From positions 203,442-267,441 of the forward strand of contig NZ_LITT01000062.1 in the NCBI RefSeq assembly GCF_001636845.1: 64,000 nucleotides of DNA, read 5' to 3'. Of this stretch, positions 47,730 through 57,125 are shown piece by piece; within the stretch, counting starts at the first letter, position 1, and every line of letters begins with the position of its first letter. The stretch is from Clostridium ljungdahlii (GTDB taxonomy: Bacteria > Bacillota > Clostridia > Clostridiales > Clostridiaceae). The position numbers were made by a program, and so were the translations under genes. The notes below the pieces were generated by a model that worked only from the letters and a program-made list of their open reading frames with translations, ran no database searches and was not told the DNA's origin.

Positions 47730-49230
47730 TTTTAAAATATCTTTAGAATCTAGCTTGAGTAAAATGAAAAACAGTATAAGGCTGGAGCTTATATTTGTAT
47801 TTGCCCTCTGTTTTGTCACGTCTGCTGCACTTGGAAAAGCAGCAGGCGTTTTTTTACAAAATAGGAATATCACTGCTAGAATAGATTATAGTAAAGGTAT
47901 AGATAGGATGTCTGTAAATGGCAACTTAATAGGGGATGAAATAAAGAGTAAAAGTATAAGTATAGACGATAAGGATAAAATACAAAAAATTATAGATAGT
48001 TGTAATGATACATCAGATTTGGAAAAGATAATGATTACGGATTTAAACGGAAAGGTTTTGTACAAATCAAATAATGCGGATGAAACGCAAATAGATGTAT
48101 ATACTACTATAAAAAATTCTATAAAAAATTCTCTTGAAATGATGAAAAATATTCAAAACATATATGGAACTAATAAAGGTAATGAAATAAGTAGAAATAG
48201 AGAATACATCAGCTTTTATCCTATAAATTTTAGTGATGGAAAAGCCTATTTAGTAGTTAAAGGTATGCCCCAGTATGAAATAATTTATGAAAAAAGATAC
48301 AATCCCATTCCTGGGACCATTGTATCTTTTATATCATTTCTAACAATGTTTTATTTTATAACTAATAAAAAAATGAAATATATAGAAAATATATCTTCTG
48401 GACTTATAGAAATATCAAGGGGAAATTTGGATCATAGAATAAAGAGTCAGGGAAGAGATGAATTGGCTTTACTATCAAATAATATAAATTTTATGGCAGA
48501 AGAACTAAATAATAAAATGAAAGCTGAAAGGGAAGATGAGAGAATAAAAAATGAACTCATAACTAATGTATCTCATGATTTAAGAACACCACTTACTTCT
48601 ATTAAAGGGTATTTAGCTCTTATTAAAGATAAAAGATATGAGGATGAGACACAAATGAAACAATATATTAATATTGCTTACAATAAATCTGAAAAGCTAG
48701 AAGAATTAATAAATGATCTGTTTGAATACACTAAACTTACCAACAATGCAGTTAATTTAAATAGGCAGAGTATATCCTTAAATGGATTACTAGAGCAACT
48801 TATAGAAGAATTGGTTCCAATTTGTGAAGAGACAGGGGTAACTATTACAAGAAGTTTTCCAAAACGCAAATTTCTTGTTTATTTAGATCCGAATAAAACT
48901 GCAAGAGTGTTTGAAAATTTATTTATAAATGCTATAAGATATAGTATGAAACCGGGAGATGTAGAAGTTTCATTAAGAGAAGAGAAAGGCGCTGCAGTAA
49001 TCTCTATAAAAAACAAGTGTGAGCCTGTAAGTAAAGAAGAAGTTGATAAGTTATTTGATAGGTTTTATAGATTGGATAAATCAAGGTCTTCCAATACAGG
49101 AGGAAGTGGGCTTGGGCTTGCTATTGCTAAGAGTATAGTGGAAATTCAAGGTGGAAAAATAAAGGCAGAATATTCTTCTGGTTATATGGTATTTGATGTA
49201 ATCTTCAATTTGTCAGATAGTAGGTCATAG
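47719..49230 (+). CDS. Sensor histidine kinase
   Basis: The 503-residue membrane kinase has membrane helices near residues 25-45 and 195-215 with an external domain of ~150 residues between, a HAMP linker (ISRGNLDHRIKSQGRDELALLSNNIN), the H-box VSHDLRTPLTSIKGYL, the N-box NLFINAIRYSM and the G-box GGSGLGLAIAKSI. Start TTG 47719, with GGGGGGTGGGA upstream in the regulator gene. The signal is unknown; VanS/cell-envelope type is plausible given the PAP2 partner. Confidence 0.94.
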   Translation: MKNDFKISLESSLSKMKNSIRLELIFVFALCFVTSAALGKAAGVFLQNRNITARIDYSKGIDRMSVNGNLIGDEIKSKSISIDDKDKIQKIIDSCNDTSDLEKIMITDLNGKVLYKSNNADETQIDVYTTIKNSIKNSLEMMKNIQNIYGTNKGNEISRNREYISFYPINFSDGKAYLVVKGMPQYEIIYEKRYNPIPGTIVSFISFLTMFYFITNKKMKYIENISSGLIEISRGNLDHRIKSQGRDELALLSNNINFMAEELNNKMKAEREDERIKNELITNVSHDLRTPLTSIKGYLALIKDKRYEDETQMKQYINIAYNKSEKLEELINDLFEYTKLTNNAVNLNRQSISLNGLLEQLIEELVPICEETGVTITRSFPKRKFLVYLDPNKTARVFENLFINAIRYSMKPGDVEVSLREEKGAAVISIKNKCEPVSKEEVDKLFDRFYRLDKSRSSNTGGSGLGLAIAKSIVEIQGGKIKAEYSSGYMVFDVIFNLSDSRS

Positions 49231-49313
49231 AAACAATATTTTACACAAATTACATTCAAATTTTTATTCTAATGGACTATAATATAAATATGGCTTTTAA
49301 AGGAGGAATATAA

Positions 49314-49856
49314 ATGGATAAACTTACCTTACTAGATGAACTGGTAGAAGTAGCTGCAAAACCTGTACTTCAGTCCAGAAATTATTGGCATGCTAGTGTG
49401 TACAATGTTTTAAAGGCAAAGAAGGATTCTATAAACGATGACAACAAGTATTTTTTAGAATTAAAGGCTGATATTTTGAGTATAAAAAGGCTCTGGAAAG
49501 AAGAATTAGATACTCTACATTCTTGGGGTAAAAAACAAGATATGCCTTCTACATCAGAAATAAGTGAAACAATTTCAAATATGGAAAGCAAATGTGAAAC
49601 AGAAGTATTAAATGGAAAAGCGGTTTTTAAAAATGGAGATGAACCAGATAAAGATGATTTACAATTTCTAGAGAGATATAGTTCCATAAAAAACATAAAT
49701 GAAAGATTGACATGTATGGAAGAAGATTATCTATATTGTCGTATAAGGGATTATATAGTATTGAATATATATCAATTTTTATCTCAAAATATGGAATTTG
49801 CAATTAATATATTAAAAGACGACACTGATGAAGTTATAAAAAAATGTCGGATTTAA
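49314..49856 (+). CDS. Hypothetical protein
   Basis: I recognise no family in this 180-residue, mostly helical, acidic protein. It begins MDKLTLLDELVEVAAKPV and has no signal peptide or membrane segment. Residues 25-80 and 130-175 are likely amphipathic helices. ATG 49314 has AAAGGAGGAAT upstream, an excellent ribosome site, which supports real translation. Its own promoter may be TATAATATAAATATG just before. Confidence 0.7.
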   Translation: MDKLTLLDELVEVAAKPVLQSRNYWHASVYNVLKAKKDSINDDNKYFLELKADILSIKRLWKEELDTLHSWGKKQDMPSTSEISETISNMESKCETEVLNGKAVFKNGDEPDKDDLQFLERYSSIKNINERLTCMEEDYLYCRIRDYIVLNIYQFLSQNMEFAINILKDDTDEVIKKCRI

Positions 49857-50034
49857 TTTCAAAGTATGCAGATAGGGGAATGTATGCTGACATGGAGGAA
49901 GATTAATATTAATGTACTTAAATCTAGGGGCAGCGTAAGGTATTTTTAAAGAAATAATTAGTCAGTATGTTAAGTCTATTTTTATCATGCTGCGTCGGTA
50001 GATTTCTTTCAAATGCCTAATTAGGGGGAAAATT

Positions 50035-50958
50035 TTGATCGTCAAGGTAATAAACCAAGTAATAATTTTATCACTTATGATGCTTATAGGAGTCTTTGCA
50101 AAAAAGAAAAACATAATAACTGAAGAAGGAGAAAAAAGTCTGTCGAGTTTTTTAGTTAATATAACTCTTCCATCACTTCTCATAACTTCCTTTAACTATA
50201 GGTATTCGGAAAAGATGATTGCTAATGCAGAAAGTATATTTTTGTATTCAATTATTATTCACATAGTAATTATATTGTTGAGTAAAGTTTGTGCTTATAG
50301 ATATGAAGACAAAGTAAAGAAAGTAATGAGATTTATTATTATATTTTCTAACAGTGGATTTATGGGATATCCAGTACTGGAGGGTCTTTTTGGTAAAGTA
50401 GGAATTTTTTATGGAGCAATTTTTAATATACCTCTTAATATATTTATGTTTAGTGTGGGAATTGCTATATATACAGGTAAAAATGATATTAAAAATATAA
50501 AGAATGTAATTTCTAATCCAGTTATAATTTCAACTATTGTTGGATTTTTAATGTTTGTATTTTCTATAAAACTTCCATATGTTGTAGATACCACATTGAG
50601 TAGTGTAGGTTCCATGACCACACCGCTTTCTATGATTATAGTAGGAACTATGCTGGCAGGAGTGAAACTCAAAGATATCTTTTCGGGATTCCAAGTATAT
50701 TATACTTCATTTATGAGATTGATATTAGTGCCTCTAGTTACTGTTTTACTCTTAAAACTTATGAAAGCAGACAGTTTTATGATTCAAATATGTGCTGTAA
50801 TTGAAGCAATGCCATCAGCTGTTCTAGCTTCTGTGCTTGCGCAGCAATATGGAGCAGATAGCAAATTGGCAGCTAGAAGCGTTTTTATAACTACTATAAT
50901 TTCAATGGTTACTATCCCTATTGTAGTTATATGTATACAATTCCTAACTAAAGTTTGA
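50035..50958 (+). CDS. AEC-family (auxin efflux carrier-like) transporter
   Basis: The 307-residue membrane protein has about ten helices. Family features include the N-terminal half pattern FLVNITLPSLLITSF, a central NSGFMGYPVLEG and the C-terminal EAMPSAVLASVLAQQYG. AEC carriers move organic anions such as malate. It starts at TTG 50035 with AGGGGGAAAAT upstream. It overlaps no gene; the PHP gene follows 14 bases later and probably shares its transcript. Confidence 0.9.
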   Translation: MIVKVINQVIILSLMMLIGVFAKKKNIITEEGEKSLSSFLVNITLPSLLITSFNYRYSEKMIANAESIFLYSIIIHIVIILLSKVCAYRYEDKVKKVMRFIIIFSNSGFMGYPVLEGLFGKVGIFYGAIFNIPLNIFMFSVGIAIYTGKNDIKNIKNVISNPVIISTIVGFLMFVFSIKLPYVVDTTLSSVGSMTTPLSMIIVGTMLAGVKLKDIFSGFQVYYTSFMRLILVPLVTVLLLKLMKADSFMIQICAVIEAMPSAVLASVLAQQYGADSKLAARSVFITTIISMVTIPIVVICIQFLTKV

Positions 50959-50972
50959 AGGAGGGTTATATA

Positions 50973-51746
50973 TTGTTTGATACACATGTACATACTAATT
51001 TTTCTACGGATTCTGATATGAAAATAGAAGAAGCTATAAAATCTGCAAAAGAAAAAGGCATATCTTTTATAACAACAGAACATATGGATATCAATTTTCC
51101 CAAAGAAGGTCTATTTCGTTTTGACGTAAATGAATATTTAAATAAGTATTTAAAATATAGAAATGATAATCTACTTCTTGGCATAGAGCTTGGAATGAAG
51201 GAGGATTGTTTAGAACAAAGCAGAAAGTTAATAAAGGATAATTCTTTTGATTATGTAATTGGATCTATACACTTAGTGGAGAACTTAGATCTCTATTATT
51301 CAGATTATTATGAAGGCAAAAGTAAAAAAGAGACTTATTTTAAATATTTGCAAGATATGCTAAAAAATTTAAAACAATTTGAGTTTATAGATAGTTTGGG
51401 TCACATTGACTATATAGCTAGATATGCTAAATTTGAGGATAAGGAATTATACTATAGTGATTTTCCAGATATAATAGATGAGATATTCAAAGCAGTTATA
51501 GATAAAGAAAAATGCTTGGAGTTAAATACAAGGAGACTTAAAAATCAAGATTCAGTAAAAAATATGCTGGAAATATATAAAAGATTTAATGAATTAGGAG
51601 GAAAATACATAACAGTAGGGTCTGATGCTCATAATTTAGAGTCTATGGGAAGCAATTTTAGAGAAGCAGTAGAAATTGCCAGAAGGTGTAATTTAAAAAT
51701 AGTATATTTTAAAAATAGAAAAGAAGAGTATGATAAAGAGGTGTAG
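50973..51746 (+). CDS. PHP-domain phosphatase, HisJ/HisK-type histidinol-phosphatase
   Basis: The ~257-residue protein has the PHP metal motifs DTHVHTNFSTDS, TTEHMDI, GSIHLVENLD, SLGHIDYIARY and VGSDAHNLESMG. It matches the HisJ family, which dephosphorylates histidinol phosphate. The his operon here has a HisB without phosphatase domain, so this protein probably supplies the missing step although it lies 5 kb away with other genes. I use TTG 50973, after AAGGAGGG; TTG 50955 overlaps the ribosome site. General phosphoesterase action is the alternative. Confidence 0.85.
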   Translation: MFDTHVHTNFSTDSDMKIEEAIKSAKEKGISFITTEHMDINFPKEGLFRFDVNEYLNKYLKYRNDNLLLGIELGMKEDCLEQSRKLIKDNSFDYVIGSIHLVENLDLYYSDYYEGKSKKETYFKYLQDMLKNLKQFEFIDSLGHIDYIARYAKFEDKELYYSDFPDIIDEIFKAVIDKEKCLELNTRRLKNQDSVKNMLEIYKRFNELGGKYITVGSDAHNLESMGSNFREAVEIARRCNLKIVYFKNRKEEYDKEV

Positions 51747-51749
51747 ATT

Positions 51750-52244
51750 ATGGATTTTACGAATAATTCGGCTGAAGTAATCAAGCAATTAGGTAAAGAA
51801 GGAGCTTTCCTTACAAGTAAATATAATGGGAAAGTAAATACTATGACAATAGGATGGGGAAGCATAGGTGTTATATGGAGGAAACCTGTGTTCACTGTGC
51901 TTGTGAGACAATCTAGATATACTAAGGAATTCATAGAAAATAGCGGTAATTTTACAGTAAGTGTTCCTTTTAGCAGTGACATGAAGAAGGTCCTTGCAAT
52001 ATGTGGCACTAAATCCGGTAGGGATATAGATAAATTCAAGGTGTGTAATTTACAGCTTAATTCAGGTAGAAGTGTAGATAGTCCGGTGATAGCAGGATGT
52101 GATATGTATTATGAGTGCAAAGTTATATATAAACAGGATATGAAAAAAGAACTTTTGACAAAAGAAGTAGATTCAAATTGTTATCCTGATGGAGATTATC
52201 ATACAGTTTATTATGGAGAAATAGTAAATTGTTATGAAAAATAA
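51750..52244 (+). CDS. Flavin reductase-family / FMN-binding split-barrel protein
   Basis: The 164-residue protein fits the flavin reductase-like family: TSKYNGKVNTMTIGWGSIGVIWRKPVFTVLVRQSRYTKEF. A flavin-binding split barrel and no signal peptide are expected. It starts 3 bases after the PHP gene, so is translated from the same message. In anaerobes such proteins bind FMN and interact with electron carriers; the substrate is unknown. Confidence 0.88.
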   Translation: MDFTNNSAEVIKQLGKEGAFLTSKYNGKVNTMTIGWGSIGVIWRKPVFTVLVRQSRYTKEFIENSGNFTVSVPFSSDMKKVLAICGTKSGRDIDKFKVCNLQLNSGRSVDSPVIAGCDMYYECKVIYKQDMKKELLTKEVDSNCYPDGDYHTVYYGEIVNCYEK

Positions 52245-52280
52245 AGTTTTCATTGTAAAGATATTTAATTTTTATAGGTG

Positions 52281-52347
52281 AAACATATGTTGTATAAATA
52301 CGGTGAGAGTTCATACATAGTATTTATACAACATGTGTTTTATTTTT
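52281..52347. terminator. Long bidirectional terminator hairpin
   Basis: AAACATATGTTGTATAAATA (52281-52300) pairs perfectly or nearly so with TATTTATACAACATGTGTTT (52321-52340), then a T-rich run. Ends the AEC/PHP/flavin reductase operon. The remaining ~250 bases to the glycyl radical enzyme are A/T-rich promoter sequence with no gene. Confidence 0.85.
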
Positions 52348-52599
52348 TTAGTTAGAAACTCTATAATTTAGGTTTCTATTTTGCAGAACTAAGGTTATTA
52401 ATTTAAAACTATTCTACTATAAGTAAAGGAATATTGTTGTGTAAATTTTTTATATATCAAAATAATACATCATATTCAAATCTATATAATACAAAAACAG
52501 GTCGAAATAATCAAAAAAAGATAGGAACTTTAAGAATAGAATGTAATTATGAAAATGATTAATAAAAGTTATATAAAATTAATTAAGGGGGTTGTTTAA

Positions 52600-55164
52600 T
52601 TGAATGATGTTTTAAACAAACTTTATACTGCAAATCAAAGTAAAAGAATAGAAAAATTAACTAACGATTTATACTCGGTAACTCCTGAAATTGAAGCGCA
52701 AAGAGCGGTTTTAATAACGGAATCTTTTAAGAAAACCGAAGCTTATCCTATGATTATTAGAAAAGCTAAAGCTTTAGAAAAAATACTAAATGAAATGGAT
52801 ATAGTTATTCGTGATGAAGAACTTATTGTAGGAAATTTGACTAAAAAACCTAGAGCAGCTTCAATATTTCCGGAATTTTCAAACAAATGGCTTTTAGAAG
52901 AATTTGATACTCTTGCAAAAAGAACTGGCGATGTATTTCTTATTAGTGAAGATGTAAAATCACAGCTTAGGGAAGTATTCAAATATTGGGATGGAAAAAC
53001 AACAAATGAGCTTGCAACAGAGTATATGTTTTCAGAAACGAAGGAAGCAATGGAAGCAGGGGTATTTACTGTTGGAAATTATTATTTCAATGGTATAGGT
53101 CATATTTCTGTAGATTATGCAAAAGTATTATCTAAAGGATTTAACGGTATAATTGAAGAGGCAGAAAGTGAAAAGGCTAAAGCAAATAAAGAAGATCCAG
53201 ATTACATAAAGAAGGATCAGTTTTTGACAGCCGTAATCATAACTTCAAAAGCTGTCATTAAATTTGCTAGACGTTTTGCAGAATTAGCTAGAAATTTAGC
53301 AAGTCAAACATTGGATTCACGAAGACGTGAAGAGTTAATACAAATAGCTGAAAATTGTCAGTGGGCACCTGAAAGACCAGCTAGAACATTTTATGAGGCT
53401 CTACAATCATTTTGGTTTGTACAATCTATTATTCAGATAGAATCTAATGGACATTCAATATCACCTATGCGTTTTGACCAATACATGTATCCTTATTTTA
53501 AGAAGGATGTATCAAACGGACTTATTACACAAGAAAAAGCTCAAGAACTTTTAGATTGTCTATGGGTTAAATTTAATGATGTTAATAAGGTTCGTGATGA
53601 AGGATCAACAAAAGCATTTGGTGGATATCCAATGTTCCAGAACTTAATTGTAGGTGGACAAACTATTGATGGGAGGGATGCTACAAATGAGCTTTCATTT
53701 ATGTGTCTTGAAGCTACTGCACATACCAAGTTACCACAACCGTCAATTTCAATAAGAGCTTGGAACAAAACTCCAGATGAGTTATTACTAAAAGCTGCTG
53801 AAGTAACTCGTTTAGGTTTAGGTATGCCAGCTTACTATAATGATGAAGTTATCATTCCTTCTTTGACAAGTCGTGGTCTTACATTAGAAGATGCTAGAGA
53901 TTATGGTATTATTGGGTGCGTAGAACCTCAAAAAGGTGGAAAGACCGAAGGGTGGCATGATGCTGCATTCTTTAATATTGTAAAGGTATTAGAGATAACT
54001 ATAAATAATGGTATGGATAATGGGAAACAGATAGGATTAAGAACTGGAGACTTCACTTCTTTTACATCATTTGAGAAATTATTTGATGCATACAAACTGC
54101 AAATGGAGTATTTTGTTAAACTTCTAGTTAATGCAGATAACAGTGTAGATTTAGCACATGGAGAGAGAGCACCATTACCATTCTTATCTTCAATGGCAGA
54201 TGATTGTATAGCTAGAGGAAAATCATTACAAGAAGGAGGAGCGCATTACAACTTTACAGGCCCACAAGGAGTGGGAGTTGCAAATGCAGCAGACTCGTTA
54301 GAAGCTATTAAGAAACTTGTTTTTGAAGATAAGAAAATAACTTTACAGGATTTAAAGAATGCATTAGATACTAATTTTGGTGAATGTAAGAAAAACCCAA
54401 TGTCTGAACTTGCTAATAGTATAAATGAAGTGGGCGATATGAAAGGGTTAACACCTGAAACTATATTGAAAGTTATTGAGAAATTACTATCAGAAGAAAA
54501 GAAAACTTCATTAGAAGGATTGGAACCGGGTAAAGATATTAACTTAGGTAGTTATGGAAATAAAGAAAGTATTCGCCAAATGCTATTAAATAGAGCACCT
54601 AAGTTTGGTAATGATATAGATGAAGTTGATGATTTAGCACGAGAAGCTGCATTAATTTATTGTAATGAAGTTGAAAAATACACTAATCCGCGTAATGGTC
54701 AATTCCAACCAGGTCTTTATCCTGTTTCTGCAAATGTTCCAATGGGATCACAGACAGGAGCAACGCCAGATGGAAGAAAAGCTGGTGAACCACTAGCAGA
54801 TGGTGTATCACCAGTTTCAGGAAGAGATGCAATGGGACCGACTGCAGCTGCTAATTCTGTTGCAAAAATAGACCATTGTAAAGCTTCAAATGGTACATTA
54901 TTTAATCAAAAGTTTCATCCATCTGCTTTAGAAGGCCAGACTGGTTTACAGAATTTATCTTCTCTAGTAAGAACCTTTTTTGATGAAAAAGGATTACATG
55001 TACAATTTAATGTAGTAAGCCGAGAAACGCTTTTAGATGCTCAAAAGAACCCTGAAAATTATAGAAATCTGGTAGTACGTGTAGCCGGATATAGTGCTCA
55101 CTTTACTTCTTTAGATAAGTCAATTCAGGATGATATTATAAAAAGAACAGAACATACTTTTTAG
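52600..55164 (+). CDS. B12-independent glycerol/1,2-propanediol dehydratase (glycyl radical enzyme)
   Basis: Dehydrates a vicinal diol to an aldehyde by radical chemistry. The 854-residue protein has the active-site loop GC440VE442PQKGGKTEGWHD454, which is the dehydratase rather than the choline-lyase version, His168, GHSISP near 284-289, FGGYP with Tyr343, and the glycyl radical site RVAGY with Gly830. It aligns well by eye with the Clostridium butyricum glycerol dehydratase (~787 residues) except for ~62 extra residues around 595-656. TTG 52600 follows AAGGGGG. The shell genes downstream indicate that it works in a microcompartment. Glycerol versus propanediol cannot be decided. Confidence 0.92.
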   Translation: MNDVLNKLYTANQSKRIEKLTNDLYSVTPEIEAQRAVLITESFKKTEAYPMIIRKAKALEKILNEMDIVIRDEELIVGNLTKKPRAASIFPEFSNKWLLEEFDTLAKRTGDVFLISEDVKSQLREVFKYWDGKTTNELATEYMFSETKEAMEAGVFTVGNYYFNGIGHISVDYAKVLSKGFNGIIEEAESEKAKANKEDPDYIKKDQFLTAVIITSKAVIKFARRFAELARNLASQTLDSRRREELIQIAENCQWAPERPARTFYEALQSFWFVQSIIQIESNGHSISPMRFDQYMYPYFKKDVSNGLITQEKAQELLDCLWVKFNDVNKVRDEGSTKAFGGYPMFQNLIVGGQTIDGRDATNELSFMCLEATAHTKLPQPSISIRAWNKTPDELLLKAAEVTRLGLGMPAYYNDEVIIPSLTSRGLTLEDARDYGIIGCVEPQKGGKTEGWHDAAFFNIVKVLEITINNGMDNGKQIGLRTGDFTSFTSFEKLFDAYKLQMEYFVKLLVNADNSVDLAHGERAPLPFLSSMADDCIARGKSLQEGGAHYNFTGPQGVGVANAADSLEAIKKLVFEDKKITLQDLKNALDTNFGECKKNPMSELANSINEVGDMKGLTPETILKVIEKLLSEEKKTSLEGLEPGKDINLGSYGNKESIRQMLLNRAPKFGNDIDEVDDLAREAALIYCNEVEKYTNPRNGQFQPGLYPVSANVPMGSQTGATPDGRKAGEPLADGVSPVSGRDAMGPTAAANSVAKIDHCKASNGTLFNQKFHPSALEGQTGLQNLSSLVRTFFDEKGLHVQFNVVSRETLLDAQKNPENYRNLVVRVAGYSAHFTSLDKSIQDDIIKRTEHTF

Positions 55165-55300
55165 TTAGTTTGGTTCCATATATGTTGAGGAAGAGTTTTT
55201 ACTACTTCCTCATTTTTAAATAAAAGTTATTTACTAAATTAGTAAAAGAGAATTATTTGTAAAGTTTTTTATAGAGCAGCTTTTTATAGGAGGAAACGTT

Positions 55301-56233
55301 ATGTTGAATTATCAAGTGAATTTAGATAAAAAAGGAGTTATTTTTGATATACAGAGATTTTCTGTTCATGATGGACCAGGAATTCGTACAATAGTCTTTT
55401 TTAAAGGCTGCCCCTTGTCTTGTCGTTGGTGTAGTAACCCAGAATCTCAGTGTATGGAGTCACAAGTAATGTTTATTTCGAGCAAATGTATAGGATGTAA
55501 AAAGTGCTATGAAGTTTGCAGTAATGGGGCAATAGATTTCAACCTTCCTTCTAGAGTTGATCAGAATAAATGTATTAAATGTGGTAAGTGTGTTGAGAAT
55601 TGTTATGCTGGAGCTTTGAATTTAGCAGGAAACACGAGAACTGTAAAGGAATTGTTAATAGAATTGAAAAAGGATAACCTATATTATAGGCGATCTGGTG
55701 GTGGAATTACCTTATCAGGAGGAGAAGTAACAGCTCAACCTGAATTTGCTGAAGAATTACTAAAAGGATGCAAACAAAATGGTTGGCACACAGCTATTGA
55801 AACCGCAGCATTTACATCTCCAAGTGTTTTAGAAAGGATATTACCCTGGCTTGATTTAGTTATGCTTGATATTAAGCACATGGACGCAAATAAACATTTA
55901 GAGTATACAGGAAAGCCTAATGAGTTAATCTTACAGAATGCAAAATTAATAGCTCAGTTTGGAGTTCAGTTAATAATAAGAGTACCTGTTATTCCAGAAG
56001 TTAATAGCGATGAAAATAATATAAGAGCTACAGCTAATTTTGCAACTAGCCTTAAAAGTGTTAAAGAATTACATCTTCTACCATATCATCGCCTTGGCGA
56101 AAATAAGTATGGGTACTTAGGACATGACTACACAATGAAAGGTTTACAACCACCTACTAAAGAAGAAATAAATAATCTTAAAGAACTAGTGGAAGAATGT
56201 GGACTAATATGTAAAGTTGGTGGAATTGACTAG
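55301..56233 (+). CDS. Glycyl-radical enzyme activase (radical SAM)
   Basis: Installs the glycyl radical on the neighbouring dehydratase. The 310 residues have the N-terminal RFSVHDGPGIRTIVFFKGCPLSC pattern with the radical-SAM CxxxCxxC (CPLSCRWC), then a two-cluster ferredoxin insert CIGCKKCYEVC and CIKCGKCVENC, then the GGEVTAQPEF SAM-site motif. ATG 55301 has AGGAGGAAAC. It follows the dehydratase by 136 bases. Confidence 0.95.
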   Translation: MLNYQVNLDKKGVIFDIQRFSVHDGPGIRTIVFFKGCPLSCRWCSNPESQCMESQVMFISSKCIGCKKCYEVCSNGAIDFNLPSRVDQNKCIKCGKCVENCYAGALNLAGNTRTVKELLIELKKDNLYYRRSGGGITLSGGEVTAQPEFAEELLKGCKQNGWHTAIETAAFTSPSVLERILPWLDLVMLDIKHMDANKHLEYTGKPNELILQNAKLIAQFGVQLIIRVPVIPEVNSDENNIRATANFATSLKSVKELHLLPYHRLGENKYGYLGHDYTMKGLQPPTKEEINNLKELVEECGLICKVGGID

Positions 56234-56250
56234 TTCTAAATGACAAATAG

Positions 56251-56290
56251 AGAGAAGTGTATTAAACATCGGTTTTTAATATACTTCTCT
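56251..56290. terminator. Bidirectional terminator between activase and response regulator
   Basis: AGAGAAGTGTATTAAA (56251-56266) pairs with TTTAATATACTTCTCT (56275-56290), one wobble. It serves convergent genes. Confidence 0.8.
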
Positions 56291-56310
56291 TATTAATTCG
56301 TCGGTAATAT

Positions 56311-57057
56311 TTAGGCATTATTGCAATAACTCATTTTAAATTTATAAGGTGACTTATTCTCATTCTTAAAAAATACTTTGCTAAAATATGCGATATCAGT
56401 ATAACCTACTTCCATGGCAATTTGTGTTATAGATTTATCTGTATTAACTAATAACTTTTTAGCATTTTCAAGTCTGAGATTTGTAATATACTGAGTAAAT
56501 GTTACTCCCATTTTTTGTTTAAAATATCTACTTAAGTACTGAGGATTTAAGTGTACAAAATTTGCTACAGTATTTAATTTTATATCTTGTGTATAGTTAT
56601 TATCAATATATTTTATTGCAGCTTTTATAGTATTTTCAGAAATCTCTTTAGACTTTAAATTAGCTATTTTTCTAGAATCAAAGTTATCTATAGATTTAAG
56701 AGCTTTATTTATAGAAGCTTTTAGATTAGATGGCCGAACAGGTTTTAATAAATAATCTATTACTCCATATTTTATTGCCGTTTGTGCGTAGTCAAATTCT
56801 CCATAGGCTGTTATTATAATTGTTTTAGTATTTGGCAGAAAGCTAATTATTTCTTTTTGAGCATCTAAACCAGTTTTTTCAGGCATTTTTATATCCATAA
56901 GAATTATATCAGGTTTATTTATCTTAGCGTTTAATATTGCTTCTTCTCCGTTTTTAGAATCTCCTTTAATATCAATATTAAAGAATTCTCTTTGTAATAA
57001 TATTCTTAATGATTTTCTCTCAAGAGGTTCATCATCGACTATCATAAGTTTATACAT
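56311..57057 (-). CDS. AraC-type response regulator
   Basis: The ~248-residue regulator has a receiver domain (MIVDDEPLERKSLR, phospho-Asp in IILMDIKMPEKTG, Lys in LLKPVRPSNLK) and a C-terminal AraC HTH (AIKYIDNNYTQDIKLNTVANFVHLNPQYLSRYFKQKMG; ITQIAMEVGYTDIAYFSKVFF). It follows the PocR kinase on the minus strand, separated by 68 bases, and so is its partner. It most likely activates the dehydratase and/or shell operon on diol. I choose ATG 57057 with AGGAGGGTG; GTG 57066 is within that site. Confidence 0.93.
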   Translation of the reverse strand: MYKLMIVDDEPLERKSLRILLQREFFNIDIKGDSKNGEEAILNAKINKPDIILMDIKMPEKTGLDAQKEIISFLPNTKTIIITAYGEFDYAQTAIKYGVIDYLLKPVRPSNLKASINKALKSIDNFDSRKIANLKSKEISENTIKAAIKYIDNNYTQDIKLNTVANFVHLNPQYLSRYFKQKMGVTFTQYITNLRLENAKKLLVNTDKSITQIAMEVGYTDIAYFSKVFFKNENKSPYKFKMSYCNNA

Positions 57058-57125
57058 CTTAATCACCCTCCTGTTAAGGTATTATAAAATTTATTTAATA
57101 GTAATGGTTAAAATACTAAAAATTA

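Noticed and set aside
52600..55164. Choline trimethylamine-lyase (CutC) or pyruvate formate-lyase
   Set aside because: The active-site loop continues as GKTEGWHD, as in diol dehydratases, and the PFL double-Cys motif is absent.
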